This document shows, piece by piece, positions 7,908 to 16,636 of a DNA stretch of 36,420 bases. Below the pieces are notes generated by a model that searched no databases, was not told the origin of the DNA, and saw only the letters and a program-made list of their open reading frames with translations. Both the position numbers and the translations under genes were made by a program. The DNA is from an uncultured Microbulbifer sp. (GTDB taxonomy: Bacteria > Pseudomonadota > Gammaproteobacteria > Pseudomonadales > Cellvibrionaceae), in assembly GCF_913055755.1 (NCBI RefSeq), contig NZ_CAJXKH010000030.1:1-36420 (forward strand), read 5' to 3'. Position 1 is the first letter of the stretch. Every line of letters begins with the position of its first letter.

Positions 7908-10538
7908 TCAGAAGGACATGCGAGCACCGACTACGAAACGGCGTCCGTTTTCGTAAGCGGACATCAGGCGATTGCCGTCAGTGTTGTACTCGACCAGCTC
8001 TTCGTCAGTCAGGTTGACCGCTTCAAACACGATGTCGATGTTCTCAGTGACCGAGGCACTAACGCTCGCATCCCACTGACCGTAGGAGTCATTCCAAAGC
8101 TCGTCACCATTGTAGTGCAGACCTTTGTACCACTCGGTACGGTAGTTGTACATCAGACGAGCGCCCATCCAGTCATTCTCGTAGTAGCCGGTCAGGTTGT
8201 ACATGTGCTCGGAAGCACCTTCAACCAGGCCAGAACCGATCAGAGCAATGTCACGCTCCTGGTCAGACTTCGCATCAGTGTAGGTGTAGTTAGCCTGCAC
8301 ACCGAAGCCATCGAAATCGTGCTGCCAGCTCAGTTCCAGACCGTTGGTGGTACCACCCTCGCCATTCGTCGGCGTGGTGAAAGCCACATCTACATTCTCG
8401 CCAGTCTGCTCGTTGTAACGAGGCTCAACCGTGGTAACACCGAAGGTATAGCTGTCGATATCCTTGAAGAAGTAGGTTGCTGCGAGCAAGGATGAATCGT
8501 CGTAATACCACTCGTAAGAAGCGTCAAACTGGCTTGCCAGCATCGGCTCCAGCTGCGGATTACCCTTCTGGCCAGTCGGGTTTGCCTGATTCAGTGAACC
8601 GAAAGTTTCGAACGGAGACAGTTCGCTCTGGTTGCGACGGGCCATAACACGGGCCGCGCCCAAGCGTACAACAGTGTCATCGCTCAGGTCGTAAATGAAG
8701 TTAGCACTCGGCAGCACTTCGCTGTAGTCGTTATCTTCAGTTACCCAGTTCAGTTCTGCCGGGGCCAACCAGGCGCGATCCAGGGTGTAGAAGCCCCAGG
8801 ACGGGTTGTTGGGATCGTCGTTCCACTGGTAGCCGCTGGAGGCCTGCTCAGTTTGAACGTAACGTACACCCACGTTACCGCGATAGCTTGCGCCTTCAAA
8901 ATCGCCCTGGACATACAGCGAGGTAATGTCTTCAGCTACTGCCCAGTTCTGCGCGAGTTCCAGAGAGCGAGCGTAGTCGGCAGCAACACCATTGATTCCG
9001 TTAAACGCGATGTCTTCCATCACGTCGCGGTTCTGCTCGATTTGCTGAGTCAGATTACCGGAGACCGGGGCATCGACGGAAACATTGCCGTTGGCGTTCA
9101 GGCCACAAGTAGCCAGTGTCGGACAGTTTTCGAAAATGGTGTTGAGGTAGCTACCGGCATGCCAGCTGTATACGGTACGCTCCTGAGCGCGCTCTGCTTC
9201 GCGAACCTTGAGGCCGGTCTTGATATTGGTGAACGCCGCAATCTCGACCGGGATATCCAGATCAATCTGCGCGTAGGTTTCTTCGTCGGTAGTAGGACGC
9301 TCGCCACCCCAGATCCAGCCAGCACCAAAGGCTTCAGCATCGGTGGTCGAAGGATCGGTATTTACCACTCGGCTGTTCAGGTCGTAGGTGTAATTAGCTT
9401 CGCCAGTCACATACTCCCAGGAAGTTTCACGGTAAGTACCGCCTTCTGCAGCAGTTTTACCCACCACACCGGTCAGGCTGAACGCATCGGTTTCGTACTC
9501 TACCGTGAAGTCAAAAGACTCGGTCTCGGTACGGGAGATACGGTTGATGAAATCGATATAAATCGCACCGGTGCCATCGGTAACTTCGGAGGAGGTGATG
9601 TTGCCGCCGCTCAGCCCGCTGTTATCGATGATTTGGCCACGACTATTGTTCGGCAGAATCAGGAAGTTCTGGTTCTGGTTGTCGGAGCTCATCTCCGAAG
9701 TGAGCGCATTGAAGGTGAAAGTCAGCTCTTCGGTCGGCGCTGCCTGCGCGGACAGGAAGAAGGTTTCACGCTCACGATCCTGCTCAAACTTGGCCACACC
9801 AATGTGGCTCGGGACGCTGTAGGCATCATCAGCTGATTCGTTCCAGCCAAGGACTTCCATACCTTCACGCTGAACTGAGCGGTCTTGCTTGACCGCAGAC
9901 ACCAGCACGCCGAAGGTTTCGGATTCATTCTTCCAGGAATACTGAGCTGCAACTTGCGGGTCGTTCTCACCGGACTTGTCGGAGTACTGGCTTTCAACCG
10001 CGATATTCACCGCATTCGCTTCCAGATCCAGCGGGCGACGGGTTTTAACGATAACCGTACCGCCGATGGAACCTTCGTCGATGGAAGCCATCGGAGATTT
10101 GTACACTTCCAGACCGGAAATCAGAGTGGAGGGCAGCAGAGTGTAGTTAAAGCTGCGAGCAGGATCATCCAGGATAAACCAGTCGGCGGTAGCTACGGTC
10201 TGACCGTTCAGCAAAGTACGGTTCAAATCCGGACCGGCACCACGAATGCTGATCTTTTCACCTTCACCGAATTCACGGCTTACCGCCAGGCCCGGGACGC
10301 GGGACAGAGACTCTGCCACGTTTTTATCCGGGAACTTGCCGACATCTTCCGCAGAAATAGCATCAACGATGGCATTGGCATCGCGCTTGGTGCTGAGAGC
10401 GTCTTGCAGAGAAGCACGAATACCGGTAACGGTAATCTCTTCCAGAGCCGCGTCCTGAGCAACTGCCAGCGGAGCCACGAGGCTACCACCGAGTACAGCT
10501 GCGCTGATCGAGAGAGCGAGTTTGTTGCGCTTGAGCAT
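7908..10538 (-). CDS. TonB-dependent receptor, TIGR01782 (Xanthomonas/Caulobacter) type, predicted chitooligosaccharide/GlcNAc receptor
   Basis: An outer-membrane, TonB-energised transporter of 876 residues. It has a Sec signal peptide (about 1-27, ending AVA-Q) and a TonB box EEITVTG (33-39). A plug domain follows (about 45-175) with DVGKFPDKNVAESLSRVPG and ISIRGAGPDLNRTLLNG. A 22-strand barrel ends in the aromatic NGRRFVVGARMSF. The plug motifs belong to the glycan-uptake type rather than the siderophore type. Two tandem NagR-like operators overlap its promoter, which points to chitin- or GlcNAc-derived substrates, as for Caulobacter CC0446. The substrate is inferred, not shown. The start at 10538 has a strong AAGGAAGGGG ribosome-binding site. 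It is followed by its own terminator, then the cupin_8 and SapC genes. Confidence 0.93.
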   Translation of the reverse strand: MLKRNKLALSISAAVLGGSLVAPLAVAQDAALEEITVTGIRASLQDALSTKRDANAIVDAISAEDVGKFPDKNVAESLSRVPGLAVSREFGEGEKISIRGAGPDLNRTLLNGQTVATADWFILDDPARSFNYTLLPSTLISGLEVYKSPMASIDEGSIGGTVIVKTRRPLDLEANAVNIAVESQYSDKSGENDPQVAAQYSWKNESETFGVLVSAVKQDRSVQREGMEVLGWNESADDAYSVPSHIGVAKFEQDRERETFFLSAQAAPTEELTFTFNALTSEMSSDNQNQNFLILPNNSRGQIIDNSGLSGGNITSSEVTDGTGAIYIDFINRISRTETESFDFTVEYETDAFSLTGVVGKTAAEGGTYRETSWEYVTGEANYTYDLNSRVVNTDPSTTDAEAFGAGWIWGGERPTTDEETYAQIDLDIPVEIAAFTNIKTGLKVREAERAQERTVYSWHAGSYLNTIFENCPTLATCGLNANGNVSVDAPVSGNLTQQIEQNRDVMEDIAFNGINGVAADYARSLELAQNWAVAEDITSLYVQGDFEGASYRGNVGVRYVQTEQASSGYQWNDDPNNPSWGFYTLDRAWLAPAELNWVTEDNDYSEVLPSANFIYDLSDDTVVRLGAARVMARRNQSELSPFETFGSLNQANPTGQKGNPQLEPMLASQFDASYEWYYDDSSLLAATYFFKDIDSYTFGVTTVEPRYNEQTGENVDVAFTTPTNGEGGTTNGLELSWQHDFDGFGVQANYTYTDAKSDQERDIALIGSGLVEGASEHMYNLTGYYENDWMGARLMYNYRTEWYKGLHYNGDELWNDSYGQWDASVSASVTENIDIVFEAVNLTDEELVEYNTDGNRLMSAYENGRRFVVGARMSF

Positions 10539-10596
10539 CGATTTCCCCTTCCTTTTTTATAGATATAAAGGTTTGGTTAGAAACTTTTTTATTCAC

Positions 10597-10625
10597 CTTG
10601 TACCGCCAAATGATAGCGCTGTCAT
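10597..10625 (-). promoter_or_regulatory. Candidate promoter of the TonB-receptor gene, overlapped by operator
   Basis: On the minus strand ATGACA (10625-10620, 5/6 match to -35) and TACAAG (10602-10597, 4/6 match to -10) are 17 bp apart. The -35 element is the right half of operator 1, so a bound LacI-type repressor would block RNA polymerase directly. The ATG of the receptor is about 60 bp downstream. Confidence 0.5.
10610..10625. promoter_or_regulatory. NagR-like operator 1 upstream of TonB receptor
   Basis: ATGATAGCGCTGTCAT is a 16-bp near-palindrome centred on GCGC (one mismatch between arms). It matches the NagR-type box AATGACARCGYTGTCATT known from Shewanella and relatives. It overlaps the candidate -35 of the receptor gene. 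Confidence 0.85.
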
Positions 10626-10633
10626 CTGTTTTT

Positions 10634-10649
10634 ATGATAGCGCTGTCAT
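10634..10649. promoter_or_regulatory. NagR-like operator 2 upstream of TonB receptor
   Basis: An exact second copy of the 16-mer ATGATAGCGCTGTCAT, 24 bp (centre to centre) from operator 1 and just upstream of the -35. The identical sequence and short spacing suggest cooperative binding of the same LacI-family protein. Confidence 0.85.
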
Positions 10650-10918
10650 TCTCAGGATCGACAATACACAGAAAACGGCCAAAAAGCTACAGCCTCCGGG
10701 ACAAAATCCGTGGATATTTTGGCGGAGATGGCCTCTTTTACCTGCCGTAACTGACAAACCTGCACGGGAATCCGCGGCTAGTCACGGGCGTATATAAAGG
10801 GGAAAAGAGGCACTACCAGGCCATCTCTCGAATATAACAAGAAATCTGGTCACGCTTTTTGCCTTGCCCGGCGGGAAGGGCCTTGGAAAAACATGAGGAA
10901 AGGACAGGTGAGGAAAGT
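10650..10918. other. Non-coding stretch between TonB-receptor operators and pyk terminator
   Basis: The receptor-pyk gap as a whole (10539-10953) holds the receptor promoter, two operators and the pyk-side stem-loop. In the remaining 269 bp I see no credible ORF, tRNA or repeat. Confidence 0.6.
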
Positions 10919-10941
10919 GCCCTCCCCTGCACGGGGAGGGC
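10919..10941 (-). terminator. Stem-loop terminator after pyk
   Basis: GCCCTCCCC/GGGGAGGGC form a perfect 9-bp GC-rich stem with a 5-nt loop, 12 nt after the pyk stop. The minus strand continues ACTTTCCTC, a poor U-tract, so efficiency is uncertain. Confidence 0.6.
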
Positions 10942-10953
10942 CAGAAACGAGGG

Positions 10954-12390
10954 TTACTCGATTTCCTTGATGCGCATGGAACTGGTGCCGCCATTCATAT
11001 TCAGGCGTTCCCCCTGGGTAATCAGAATGCGCTGGCCTTTCACCAGGTCAATCCTGGAACTCAGTACCTCGATGATTGCATCGGTCAGATGCCCGAGCGG
11101 GACCGAAGCCGGATCGAACTCCACCGGCTCCACCCCACGCAGAAGTACCAGCTGACGGGCCACCTGCGGGTGACGGGTCAGAGCGTAGATCGGCAGCTGG
11201 GTGGTCGCCCGGGACATGATCCGCGGGGTGCGACCGGATTCCGTCAGCGCCGCCACCGCGCACAGGTTCTCCACCCGTGCCGCGGACTCAATCGCCGCCT
11301 GGGCGATGACCGTGTCGATACTCTCGGAACCGGACTTGCTGGCCGCGCCGCGTTTGGTGGTGCCCAGGTACTGTTCCGCACCGACAACCACTTCCGCCAT
11401 GGATTCCACCGCCGCTACCGGGAAGTCTCCCGCGGCAGTTTCGGCGGACAACATTACCGCATCGGTGCCGTCCAGTACCGCATTGGCCACGTCCATGACT
11501 TCAGCGCGCGTGGGTGTCGGGCTGGTGATCATGGACTCCATCATCTGGGTCGCGGTGATCACGCCGCGGTTCAGGGCATTGGCGCGGTCGATCAGTTTTT
11601 TCTGCACCCCGACCAGTGCCGCATCGCCGATCTCAACTCCGAGATCTCCACGAGCCACCATGATCACGTCGGATGCCAGGATGATTTCATCCATCTGGTC
11701 GTCGTTACCGACCGCCTCTGCGCGCTCGACCTTGGCCACGATGGCGGCATTGCTGCCGGCTTCGCGCATGGCTTTGCGTGCAATTTCCAGGTCTTCACCG
11801 CTGCGGGGGAAGCTTACCGCGAGAAAATCCACATCCAGCTCTGCCGCCAGCTTGATATCCTGGTAATCCTTTTCCGTCAGCGCCGGTGCCGACAGGCCAC
11901 CACCCAGCAGGTTGATACCCTTGTTGTTGGACAGTTTGCCACCCTGCAACACCCGGCAGAACAGTTTGCTATTGGTACCGCCAGTCACTTCTAGACGAAT
12001 CTTGCCATCGTCCAGCAAAAGGATATTGCCGGGTTTGCAGTCTGCAATCAGGGACGGGTAATCCACACCCACGCGCTGCTGGTTGCCCCCCTCTTTCGGG
12101 CAGTCTGCATCGAGGGTGAACTCGGCATTGTTTTCCAGAAAAATGCTGCCTTCGGCAAAACGCGCGATGCGAATTTTCGGGCCCTGGAGATCCCCCAGTA
12201 CCGCAACGAGCTTGTTCTGCTCGGCCGCTGCGCGGCGCACCTCTTCCACGCGCTTGCGATGGTCGTCGGCGCTGCCGTGAGAAAAATTAAGACGTACAAC
12301 GTTGACGCCCGCGCGGATAATTTCGTCAATAACCCGAGGCTTGTCAGTGCCCGGCCCCAGGGTGGCAACGATTTTTGTATGGCGAATCAT
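10954..12390 (-). CDS. pyk: Pyruvate kinase
   Basis: Converts phosphoenolpyruvate and ADP to pyruvate and ATP, the last step after the Entner-Doudoroff and Gap reactions encoded alongside. The 478 residues carry all the classic blocks. These are TKIVATLGPG near the N-terminus, NVVRLNFSHG (about residues 30-39), and the DLQGPKIR segment. They also include the active-site region MVARGDLGVEIGDAALVGVQKK and ATQMMESMI. The C-terminal regulatory domain ends near QGERLNMNGG. The ATG at 12390 begins at the conserved N-terminus, but no clear Shine-Dalgarno is visible. It is 140 nt downstream of gap, beyond several hairpins, so it probably has its own promoter or is expressed by partial read-through. 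Confidence 0.97.
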   Translation of the reverse strand: MIRHTKIVATLGPGTDKPRVIDEIIRAGVNVVRLNFSHGSADDHRKRVEEVRRAAAEQNKLVAVLGDLQGPKIRIARFAEGSIFLENNAEFTLDADCPKEGGNQQRVGVDYPSLIADCKPGNILLLDDGKIRLEVTGGTNSKLFCRVLQGGKLSNNKGINLLGGGLSAPALTEKDYQDIKLAAELDVDFLAVSFPRSGEDLEIARKAMREAGSNAAIVAKVERAEAVGNDDQMDEIILASDVIMVARGDLGVEIGDAALVGVQKKLIDRANALNRGVITATQMMESMITSPTPTRAEVMDVANAVLDGTDAVMLSAETAAGDFPVAAVESMAEVVVGAEQYLGTTKRGAASKSGSESIDTVIAQAAIESAARVENLCAVAALTESGRTPRIMSRATTQLPIYALTRHPQVARQLVLLRGVEPVEFDPASVPLGHLTDAIIEVLSSRIDLVKGQRILITQGERLNMNGGTSSMRIKEIE

Positions 12391-12440
12391 AATTGGCGGT
12401 ATTTGCTTATCGGTTGGATTTGAGACAGATGTATTTCTTA

Positions 12441-12507
12441 TTTCGCTGCCGGCGAAACCGGAGTGGGTATTGCACCCGCTCCGGCGGGGTGGTTCCAGGA
12501 ACCACCC
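12441..12507 (-). terminator. Cluster of three stem-loops between gap and pyk
   Basis: Reading the minus strand after the gap stop, three hairpins follow in a row. They are GGGTGGTTCC/GGAACCACCC (12507-12487), CGGAGCGGGT/ACCCACTCCG (12483-12459, one G-U pair) and TTTCGC/GCGAAA (12457-12441). None has a long U-run. They may attenuate gap-to-pyk read-through or protect the gap mRNA end. Confidence 0.5.
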
Positions 12508-12530
12508 TCTTCACGGTCAGCCTTTCGCTA

Positions 12531-13568
12531 TCAGGCGGTTTCCGCGGCAGCCTTCTGCAATTGCAGGGCTTTTGCCATGGCCAGGCTGGTATCCAGCATA
12601 CGGTGAGAGAAGCCCCACTCGTTGTCGTACCAGGCCATAACTTTTACCAGGTTGCCATTGACGCGTGTGTGATTCGCATCGAAGTGGCTGGATGCCGTGG
12701 TGTGGTTAAAGTCCACGGAAACCAGCGGCTGCTCGCAGAAAGATAGGACGCCGCCCTTCATGGAACCGGAAGCGTCGAGCATGATTGCATTGATTTCTTC
12801 CGCGGTGGTTTCACGGCCGGCAATAAACTGACAATCCACCAGAGAAACATTGTTCACCGGAACTCGCACGGCCATGCCGTCGAGCTTGCCCTGCAGTTCC
12901 GGCAGCACCAGACCTACCGCAGCGGCGGCACCGGTCTTGGTGGGGATCATATTGTCTGCCGCAGCGCGGGCGCGGTAGATGTCCTTGTGCACCGCATCCT
13001 GGGTGTTCTGGTCGTTGGTATACGCGTGCACGGTGGTCATGAAGCCGCGCTCGATACCTACCGCACGGTGCAACGCCTGGGCTACCGGGGCCAGGCAGTT
13101 GGTAGTACAGGAAGCATTGGAAACCACCTTGTGTTCTGCGGTGAGCTTATGGTCATTGACACCGTAAACCACCGTCAGATCCGCATCCTTGGACGGCGCG
13201 GAAATCAGAACAGCCTTGGCGCCCGCCTGCATATGCGCAGATGCCGCTGCCTTGTCGGTGAACAGGCCGGTACATTCCAGCACCAGGTCCACTTCCAGCT
13301 CGCCCCACGGCAGCTCCGCCGGATTGCGCACCTGGCAGACTTTAACCTGGTCGCCGCCGATCATCAGGTTTTCACCATCTACCGCAACTTCCGTATTGAA
13401 GCGACCGTGTACCGTATCGAATCGGGTCAGGTGCGCATTGGCCTCAACCGGTGCCAGGTCGTTGATCGCAACCAGCTGAATACGATCGTTATAACCGGAT
13501 TCGTAAATCGCACGGGTTACGTTGCGGCCGATGCGGCCATATCCATTGATAGCAATTCTGAGTTTCAT
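12531..13568 (-). CDS. gap: Glyceraldehyde-3-phosphate dehydrogenase, type I
   Basis: Oxidises glyceraldehyde-3-phosphate to 1,3-bisphosphoglycerate with NAD, in the cytosol. The 345 residues include the NAD-binding GYGRIGR (9-15), an Asp at about 37 that is typical of NAD preference, and the catalytic NASCTTNC with Cys about 154. They also include [10 protein letters not shown] and the C-terminal [19 protein letters not shown] ribosome-binding site lies 11 nt before the ATG. It is downstream of eda but separated by 140 nt, so it may have its own promoter. The placement next to Entner-Doudoroff genes, as in Pseudomonas, suggests it handles triose-phosphate made by Eda. Erythrose-4-phosphate dehydrogenase is a less likely alternative. 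Confidence 0.95.
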   Translation of the reverse strand: MKLRIAINGYGRIGRNVTRAIYESGYNDRIQLVAINDLAPVEANAHLTRFDTVHGRFNTEVAVDGENLMIGGDQVKVCQVRNPAELPWGELEVDLVLECTGLFTDKAAASAHMQAGAKAVLISAPSKDADLTVVYGVNDHKLTAEHKVVSNASCTTNCLAPVAQALHRAVGIERGFMTTVHAYTNDQNTQDAVHKDIYRARAAADNMIPTKTGAAAAVGLVLPELQGKLDGMAVRVPVNNVSLVDCQFIAGRETTAEEINAIMLDASGSMKGGVLSFCEQPLVSVDFNHTTASSHFDANHTRVNGNLVKVMAWYDNEWGFSHRMLDTSLAMAKALQLQKAAAETA

Positions 13569-13708
13569 ATCGCTAACACCCTCTGTGAACTTTCGGATTA
13601 TTAAATTTGCTTTCTAGTGCCCGGCGGGCTTTGGCCCACTCTATCGGCTGTAATGCTTCAGTGCGCAGCCAGCATCGGATCAACCCCGGCCGCCAGCCAC
13701 GTCACACA

Positions 13709-14338
13709 TTATTTTTTTAGTGCAGACGCCTCACGGGAAAGACGGGTGACCTCGGCCCAGTTTTTCTCCGCCACCAATTTCGGCGCGGCCATCCAGGAAC
13801 CCCCTACACAGACGACGTTTGACAGGGCCAGATAGTCGCCTGCATTGTTCGGGCTGACACCACCGGTCGGGCAGAATTTCACCTGGCCCAGGGGACCACC
13901 AATGGACTTCAACATCGGGACTCCACCGGCAGCTTCCGCGGGGAAAAATTTCTGGTAGTGGTAGCCACGCTCCAGCAGGCGCATAACCTCTGAAGGATTG
14001 GCTGCACCCGGCAGCAGCGGCACACTGGTTGTGTCCGCTGCATCCAGCAGGGCTTCCGTCGCACCGGGGCTGACCATAAAGGTCGCACCGGCATCCACCG
14101 AGCGCTGCACGTCCACTGCATTCAATACGGTGCCGGTGCCAACGTGGGCGTCCGGCAGGTGTTTGGCAATTTCTTCCACAGCTGCCAGTGCCGCTTCGGT
14201 GCGCAGGGTGACTTCCAGTACGTTGAGTCCACCCTCTACCAGCGCCTGAGCCAGGGGCAGCGCGTCTTTCACGTCATCGATAACCAGAACCGGCACCACT
14301 CCGGCCTGCTGCAAAACTTGTGCGAGTTGCTGTTGCAT
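13709..14338 (-). CDS. eda: KDPG aldolase (2-dehydro-3-deoxy-phosphogluconate aldolase)
   Basis: Splits 2-keto-3-deoxy-6-phosphogluconate into pyruvate and glyceraldehyde-3-phosphate, the last dedicated Entner-Doudoroff step. The 209-residue class I aldolase has the proton-relay Glu (LEVTLRT, about residue 42) and the HVGTGTVL phosphate/substrate segment. It also has the Schiff-base Lys in YQKFFPAEAAGG (about residue 130) and a late phosphate-binding Gly motif FCPTGGVS. A strong AGGAAG ribosome-binding site precedes the ATG by 5 nt. It is the last gene of the pgi-edd-zwf-pgl-eda run, 37 nt after pgl. Confidence 0.97.
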   Translation of the reverse strand: MQQQLAQVLQQAGVVPVLVIDDVKDALPLAQALVEGGLNVLEVTLRTEAALAAVEEIAKHLPDAHVGTGTVLNAVDVQRSVDAGATFMVSPGATEALLDAADTTSVPLLPGAANPSEVMRLLERGYHYQKFFPAEAAGGVPMLKSIGGPLGQVKFCPTGGVSPNNAGDYLALSNVVCVGGSWMAAPKLVAEKNWAEVTRLSREASALKK

Positions 14339-14375
14339 GATTACTTCCTGATTTTTTTCCTGATCAAATTCCCGT

Positions 14376-15086
14376 TCAGGGTGCCCAGTAAACAGTGACC
14401 GGCTTCAGCCCCTGCTTGAGAATGCTGCGCACCGGCATCTCCTGCTCGTCATCACCCAGCAGAGCCTCGCGGTAAACCTTGAGCTTTTCTTCACCGGTGA
14501 TCAGCAGCTTGATTTCTTTCGCCTGCAAAATGGCCGCAAGGGTGAGAGTCATGCGCTCGGTATGCGCCCCGGTCACCGCACTCTGTTTGGCCGTGATCGC
14601 TTTGCACAACTTGCCGGACGCGGGATCCAGGGCCTCGTCCAGGCCTTCCGCGTACGGAAAAAATGACGCGGTATGACCGTCGTTCCCCATCCCCAGCACA
14701 CAGACATCGAATGGCTGCGGCAGCTCCCGATAGGCCCGCTCGCAATCCGCCTCGCCCGCTGCGGGCGTAGCCGCCGGGTTTTTCATACCGAGAAATGGTG
14801 CCTCGGCAGCTTCATTCTGCAGCAGGCTGTTGGCGATAAACGCGTGGTTACTGCCCGCCTCATCCTTCTCTACCCAGCGCTCATCTACCAGCGCTACATT
14901 GATCTGCTGCCACGGCAGCGGGCGCCTGGACAGGGCCTTGTAAACCGGTTCCGGCGAGCTGCCGCCGGACACCAGAAAAGTAGCCTGGCCGTTGGCCTTG
15001 ATACCCGCCTGCAGTTTTTCGGCGCAATCACTGGTCAGCGCCAGTGTCAGCCTTTCCCTGTTCGCAAAAAATTTTTCTTCAACCAT
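14376..15086 (-). CDS. pgl: 6-Phosphogluconolactonase (DevB/SOL family)
   Basis: Hydrolyses 6-phosphogluconolactone, the product of Zwf, to 6-phosphogluconate. The 236 residues belong to the DevB/SOL branch of the glucosamine-6-phosphate isomerase fold. Visible motifs are LVSGGSSPEPVYKAL (about residues 38-52), the LVDERWV block (about 66-72) and VLGMGNDGHTASFFP (about 131-145), the last typical of lactonases rather than deaminases. The gene is 38 nt after zwf and 37 nt before eda, so it belongs to the Entner-Doudoroff operon. The Shine-Dalgarno is weak, which hints at dependence on translation of zwf. Confidence 0.96.
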   Translation of the reverse strand: MVEEKFFANRERLTLALTSDCAEKLQAGIKANGQATFLVSGGSSPEPVYKALSRRPLPWQQINVALVDERWVEKDEAGSNHAFIANSLLQNEAAEAPFLGMKNPAATPAAGEADCERAYRELPQPFDVCVLGMGNDGHTASFFPYAEGLDEALDPASGKLCKAITAKQSAVTGAHTERMTLTLAAILQAKEIKLLITGEEKLKVYREALLGDDEQEMPVRSILKQGLKPVTVYWAP

Positions 15087-15124
15087 GTCTGTGAACCGTG
15101 AATTGATTGGACGGCGATTGCCGG

Positions 15125-16582
15125 TCAGCAGTTGAACCAGTGGTGACCGTTTTCTGCCAGCAGCTGATTGGACGCCTGCGGTCCCCAGGTGCCCGCCCGG
15201 TATAGCTGCGGCTGATTGTTGGTTTCGCGCCAGTGATCCATGATCGGATCCACCCAGGCCCAGGCAGCGGCCACTTCTTCCCGGTGAATAAACAGCGCGG
15301 AATTATTTTCCGCGGCATCCAGCATCAAGCGCTTGTAGGCGTCACTCTTGAAGCTGTCGTAGGTATCGGAAAGCGTCAGGTTCAGTTCCACCGGCTGCAG
15401 TTCCATGGTGAGGCTGTCCATTTTCTTGGCCATCAGCACCAGCTTGATACTCTCTTCCGGCTGCAGACGAATCACCAGGCGATTGGGCAGTACCTCACCG
15501 GCTTCCGGCTGGTACACGCGGTGGGAAACTTTCTTGTACTGGATGACGATTTCGGCACAGCGCTTTTCCATGCGCTTGCCGGTGCGCAGATAGAAAGGCA
15601 CACCGGTCCAGCGCCAGTTATCGATGTGTGCGCGTATGGCAACGAAGGTTTCCGTAGTACTGTTGGCCGCCTTCAGCTCCTCCAGGTAACCCGGCACCAG
15701 TTCCTTGCCCAGGCCACCGGCCACGTACTGACCGCGGACGATGTTCTTGTCGACCTTCTCCCCGGTCAGCGGACGCAAGGCTTCCAGAACCTTGATTTTT
15801 TCCGCTCGGATATTGCGCGCGGACATGGAGTTGGGGGACTCCATTGCGGTCAGGCACAGGAGCTGCAGCAAATGGTTCTGCACCATGTCGCGCAGTGCGC
15901 CGGTGTCATCGTAAAAACCCGCGCGCCCTTCGAGACCTACGGTTTCGGAAATGCTGATCTGGATATGATCGATGGATTTGGCATCCCACAGGTGCTCGAA
16001 CAGCACATTGCTGAAACGCAGGGCCAGCAGGTTCTGGACGGTTTCCTTACCCAGGTAGTGGTCGATACGGAAAATGCTGTCTTCCGGGAAGTACTCGGCA
16101 ATCTTGCTGTTGATCTCATCGGAAGTCCTGGCGTTGTAGCCCAGCGGCTTCTCCACCACCACCCGGGAATTCTCGTGGATCAGCCCCTTGAGCGAGAGGT
16201 TTTCGCAGCAGGGACCGAATACCGCCGGCGGAATCGCCAGATAGAACAGGCGGGTACGCTTGGTATCCTTGCCGAGGATATCCACCAGGCCGTCCCACTG
16301 TTCGTCGGGCTTGGAAATATCCAGGGCCACGGCGCGCAGCATATCGCTGAAGCTCTTCCAGTTCTTGTCGCTGTACTCCCCATCCCGCAGATGGGTTTTC
16401 AGGGCCTGCTGTGCGGTCTGCAGATATGCGTCTGCGTCGTCCTGACGGCGACACACCGGGAGGATGCGCGTGCCCTTGTCCAGGCCACCCTCGATATAGG
16501 CGCGGTACAGCGCGGGAATCAGCTTGCGCAGTGACAGATCACCACCGCCGCCAAACAGTACCATGTCGAATGCTTTTGCCAT
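15125..16582 (-). CDS. zwf: Glucose-6-phosphate 1-dehydrogenase
   Basis: Oxidises glucose-6-phosphate to 6-phosphogluconolactone with NAD(P), feeding the Entner-Doudoroff and pentose-phosphate routes. The 485-residue length is standard. The nucleotide-binding segment FGGGGDLSLRKL is at 10-21, and EKPLG (144-148) carries the conserved Lys/Pro of the family. The active-site signature RIDHYLGKE spans 172-180, with the catalytic His one turn later in the fold. It lies 54 nt after edd and 38 nt before pgl, in an apparent operon. No HexR-like box is visible in the short gap upstream of zwf, unlike many gammaproteobacteria where hexR and zwf are adjacent. Confidence 0.98.
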   Translation of the reverse strand: MAKAFDMVLFGGGGDLSLRKLIPALYRAYIEGGLDKGTRILPVCRRQDDADAYLQTAQQALKTHLRDGEYSDKNWKSFSDMLRAVALDISKPDEQWDGLVDILGKDTKRTRLFYLAIPPAVFGPCCENLSLKGLIHENSRVVVEKPLGYNARTSDEINSKIAEYFPEDSIFRIDHYLGKETVQNLLALRFSNVLFEHLWDAKSIDHIQISISETVGLEGRAGFYDDTGALRDMVQNHLLQLLCLTAMESPNSMSARNIRAEKIKVLEALRPLTGEKVDKNIVRGQYVAGGLGKELVPGYLEELKAANSTTETFVAIRAHIDNWRWTGVPFYLRTGKRMEKRCAEIVIQYKKVSHRVYQPEAGEVLPNRLVIRLQPEESIKLVLMAKKMDSLTMELQPVELNLTLSDTYDSFKSDAYKRLMLDAAENNSALFIHREEVAAAWAWVDPIMDHWRETNNQPQLYRAGTWGPQASNQLLAENGHHWFNC

Positions 16583-16636
16583 TGTGTTCTGCTCTTAAAC
16601 AGTACGCGCGGGCACCGGGCCCGCGCTGAATTCGTG

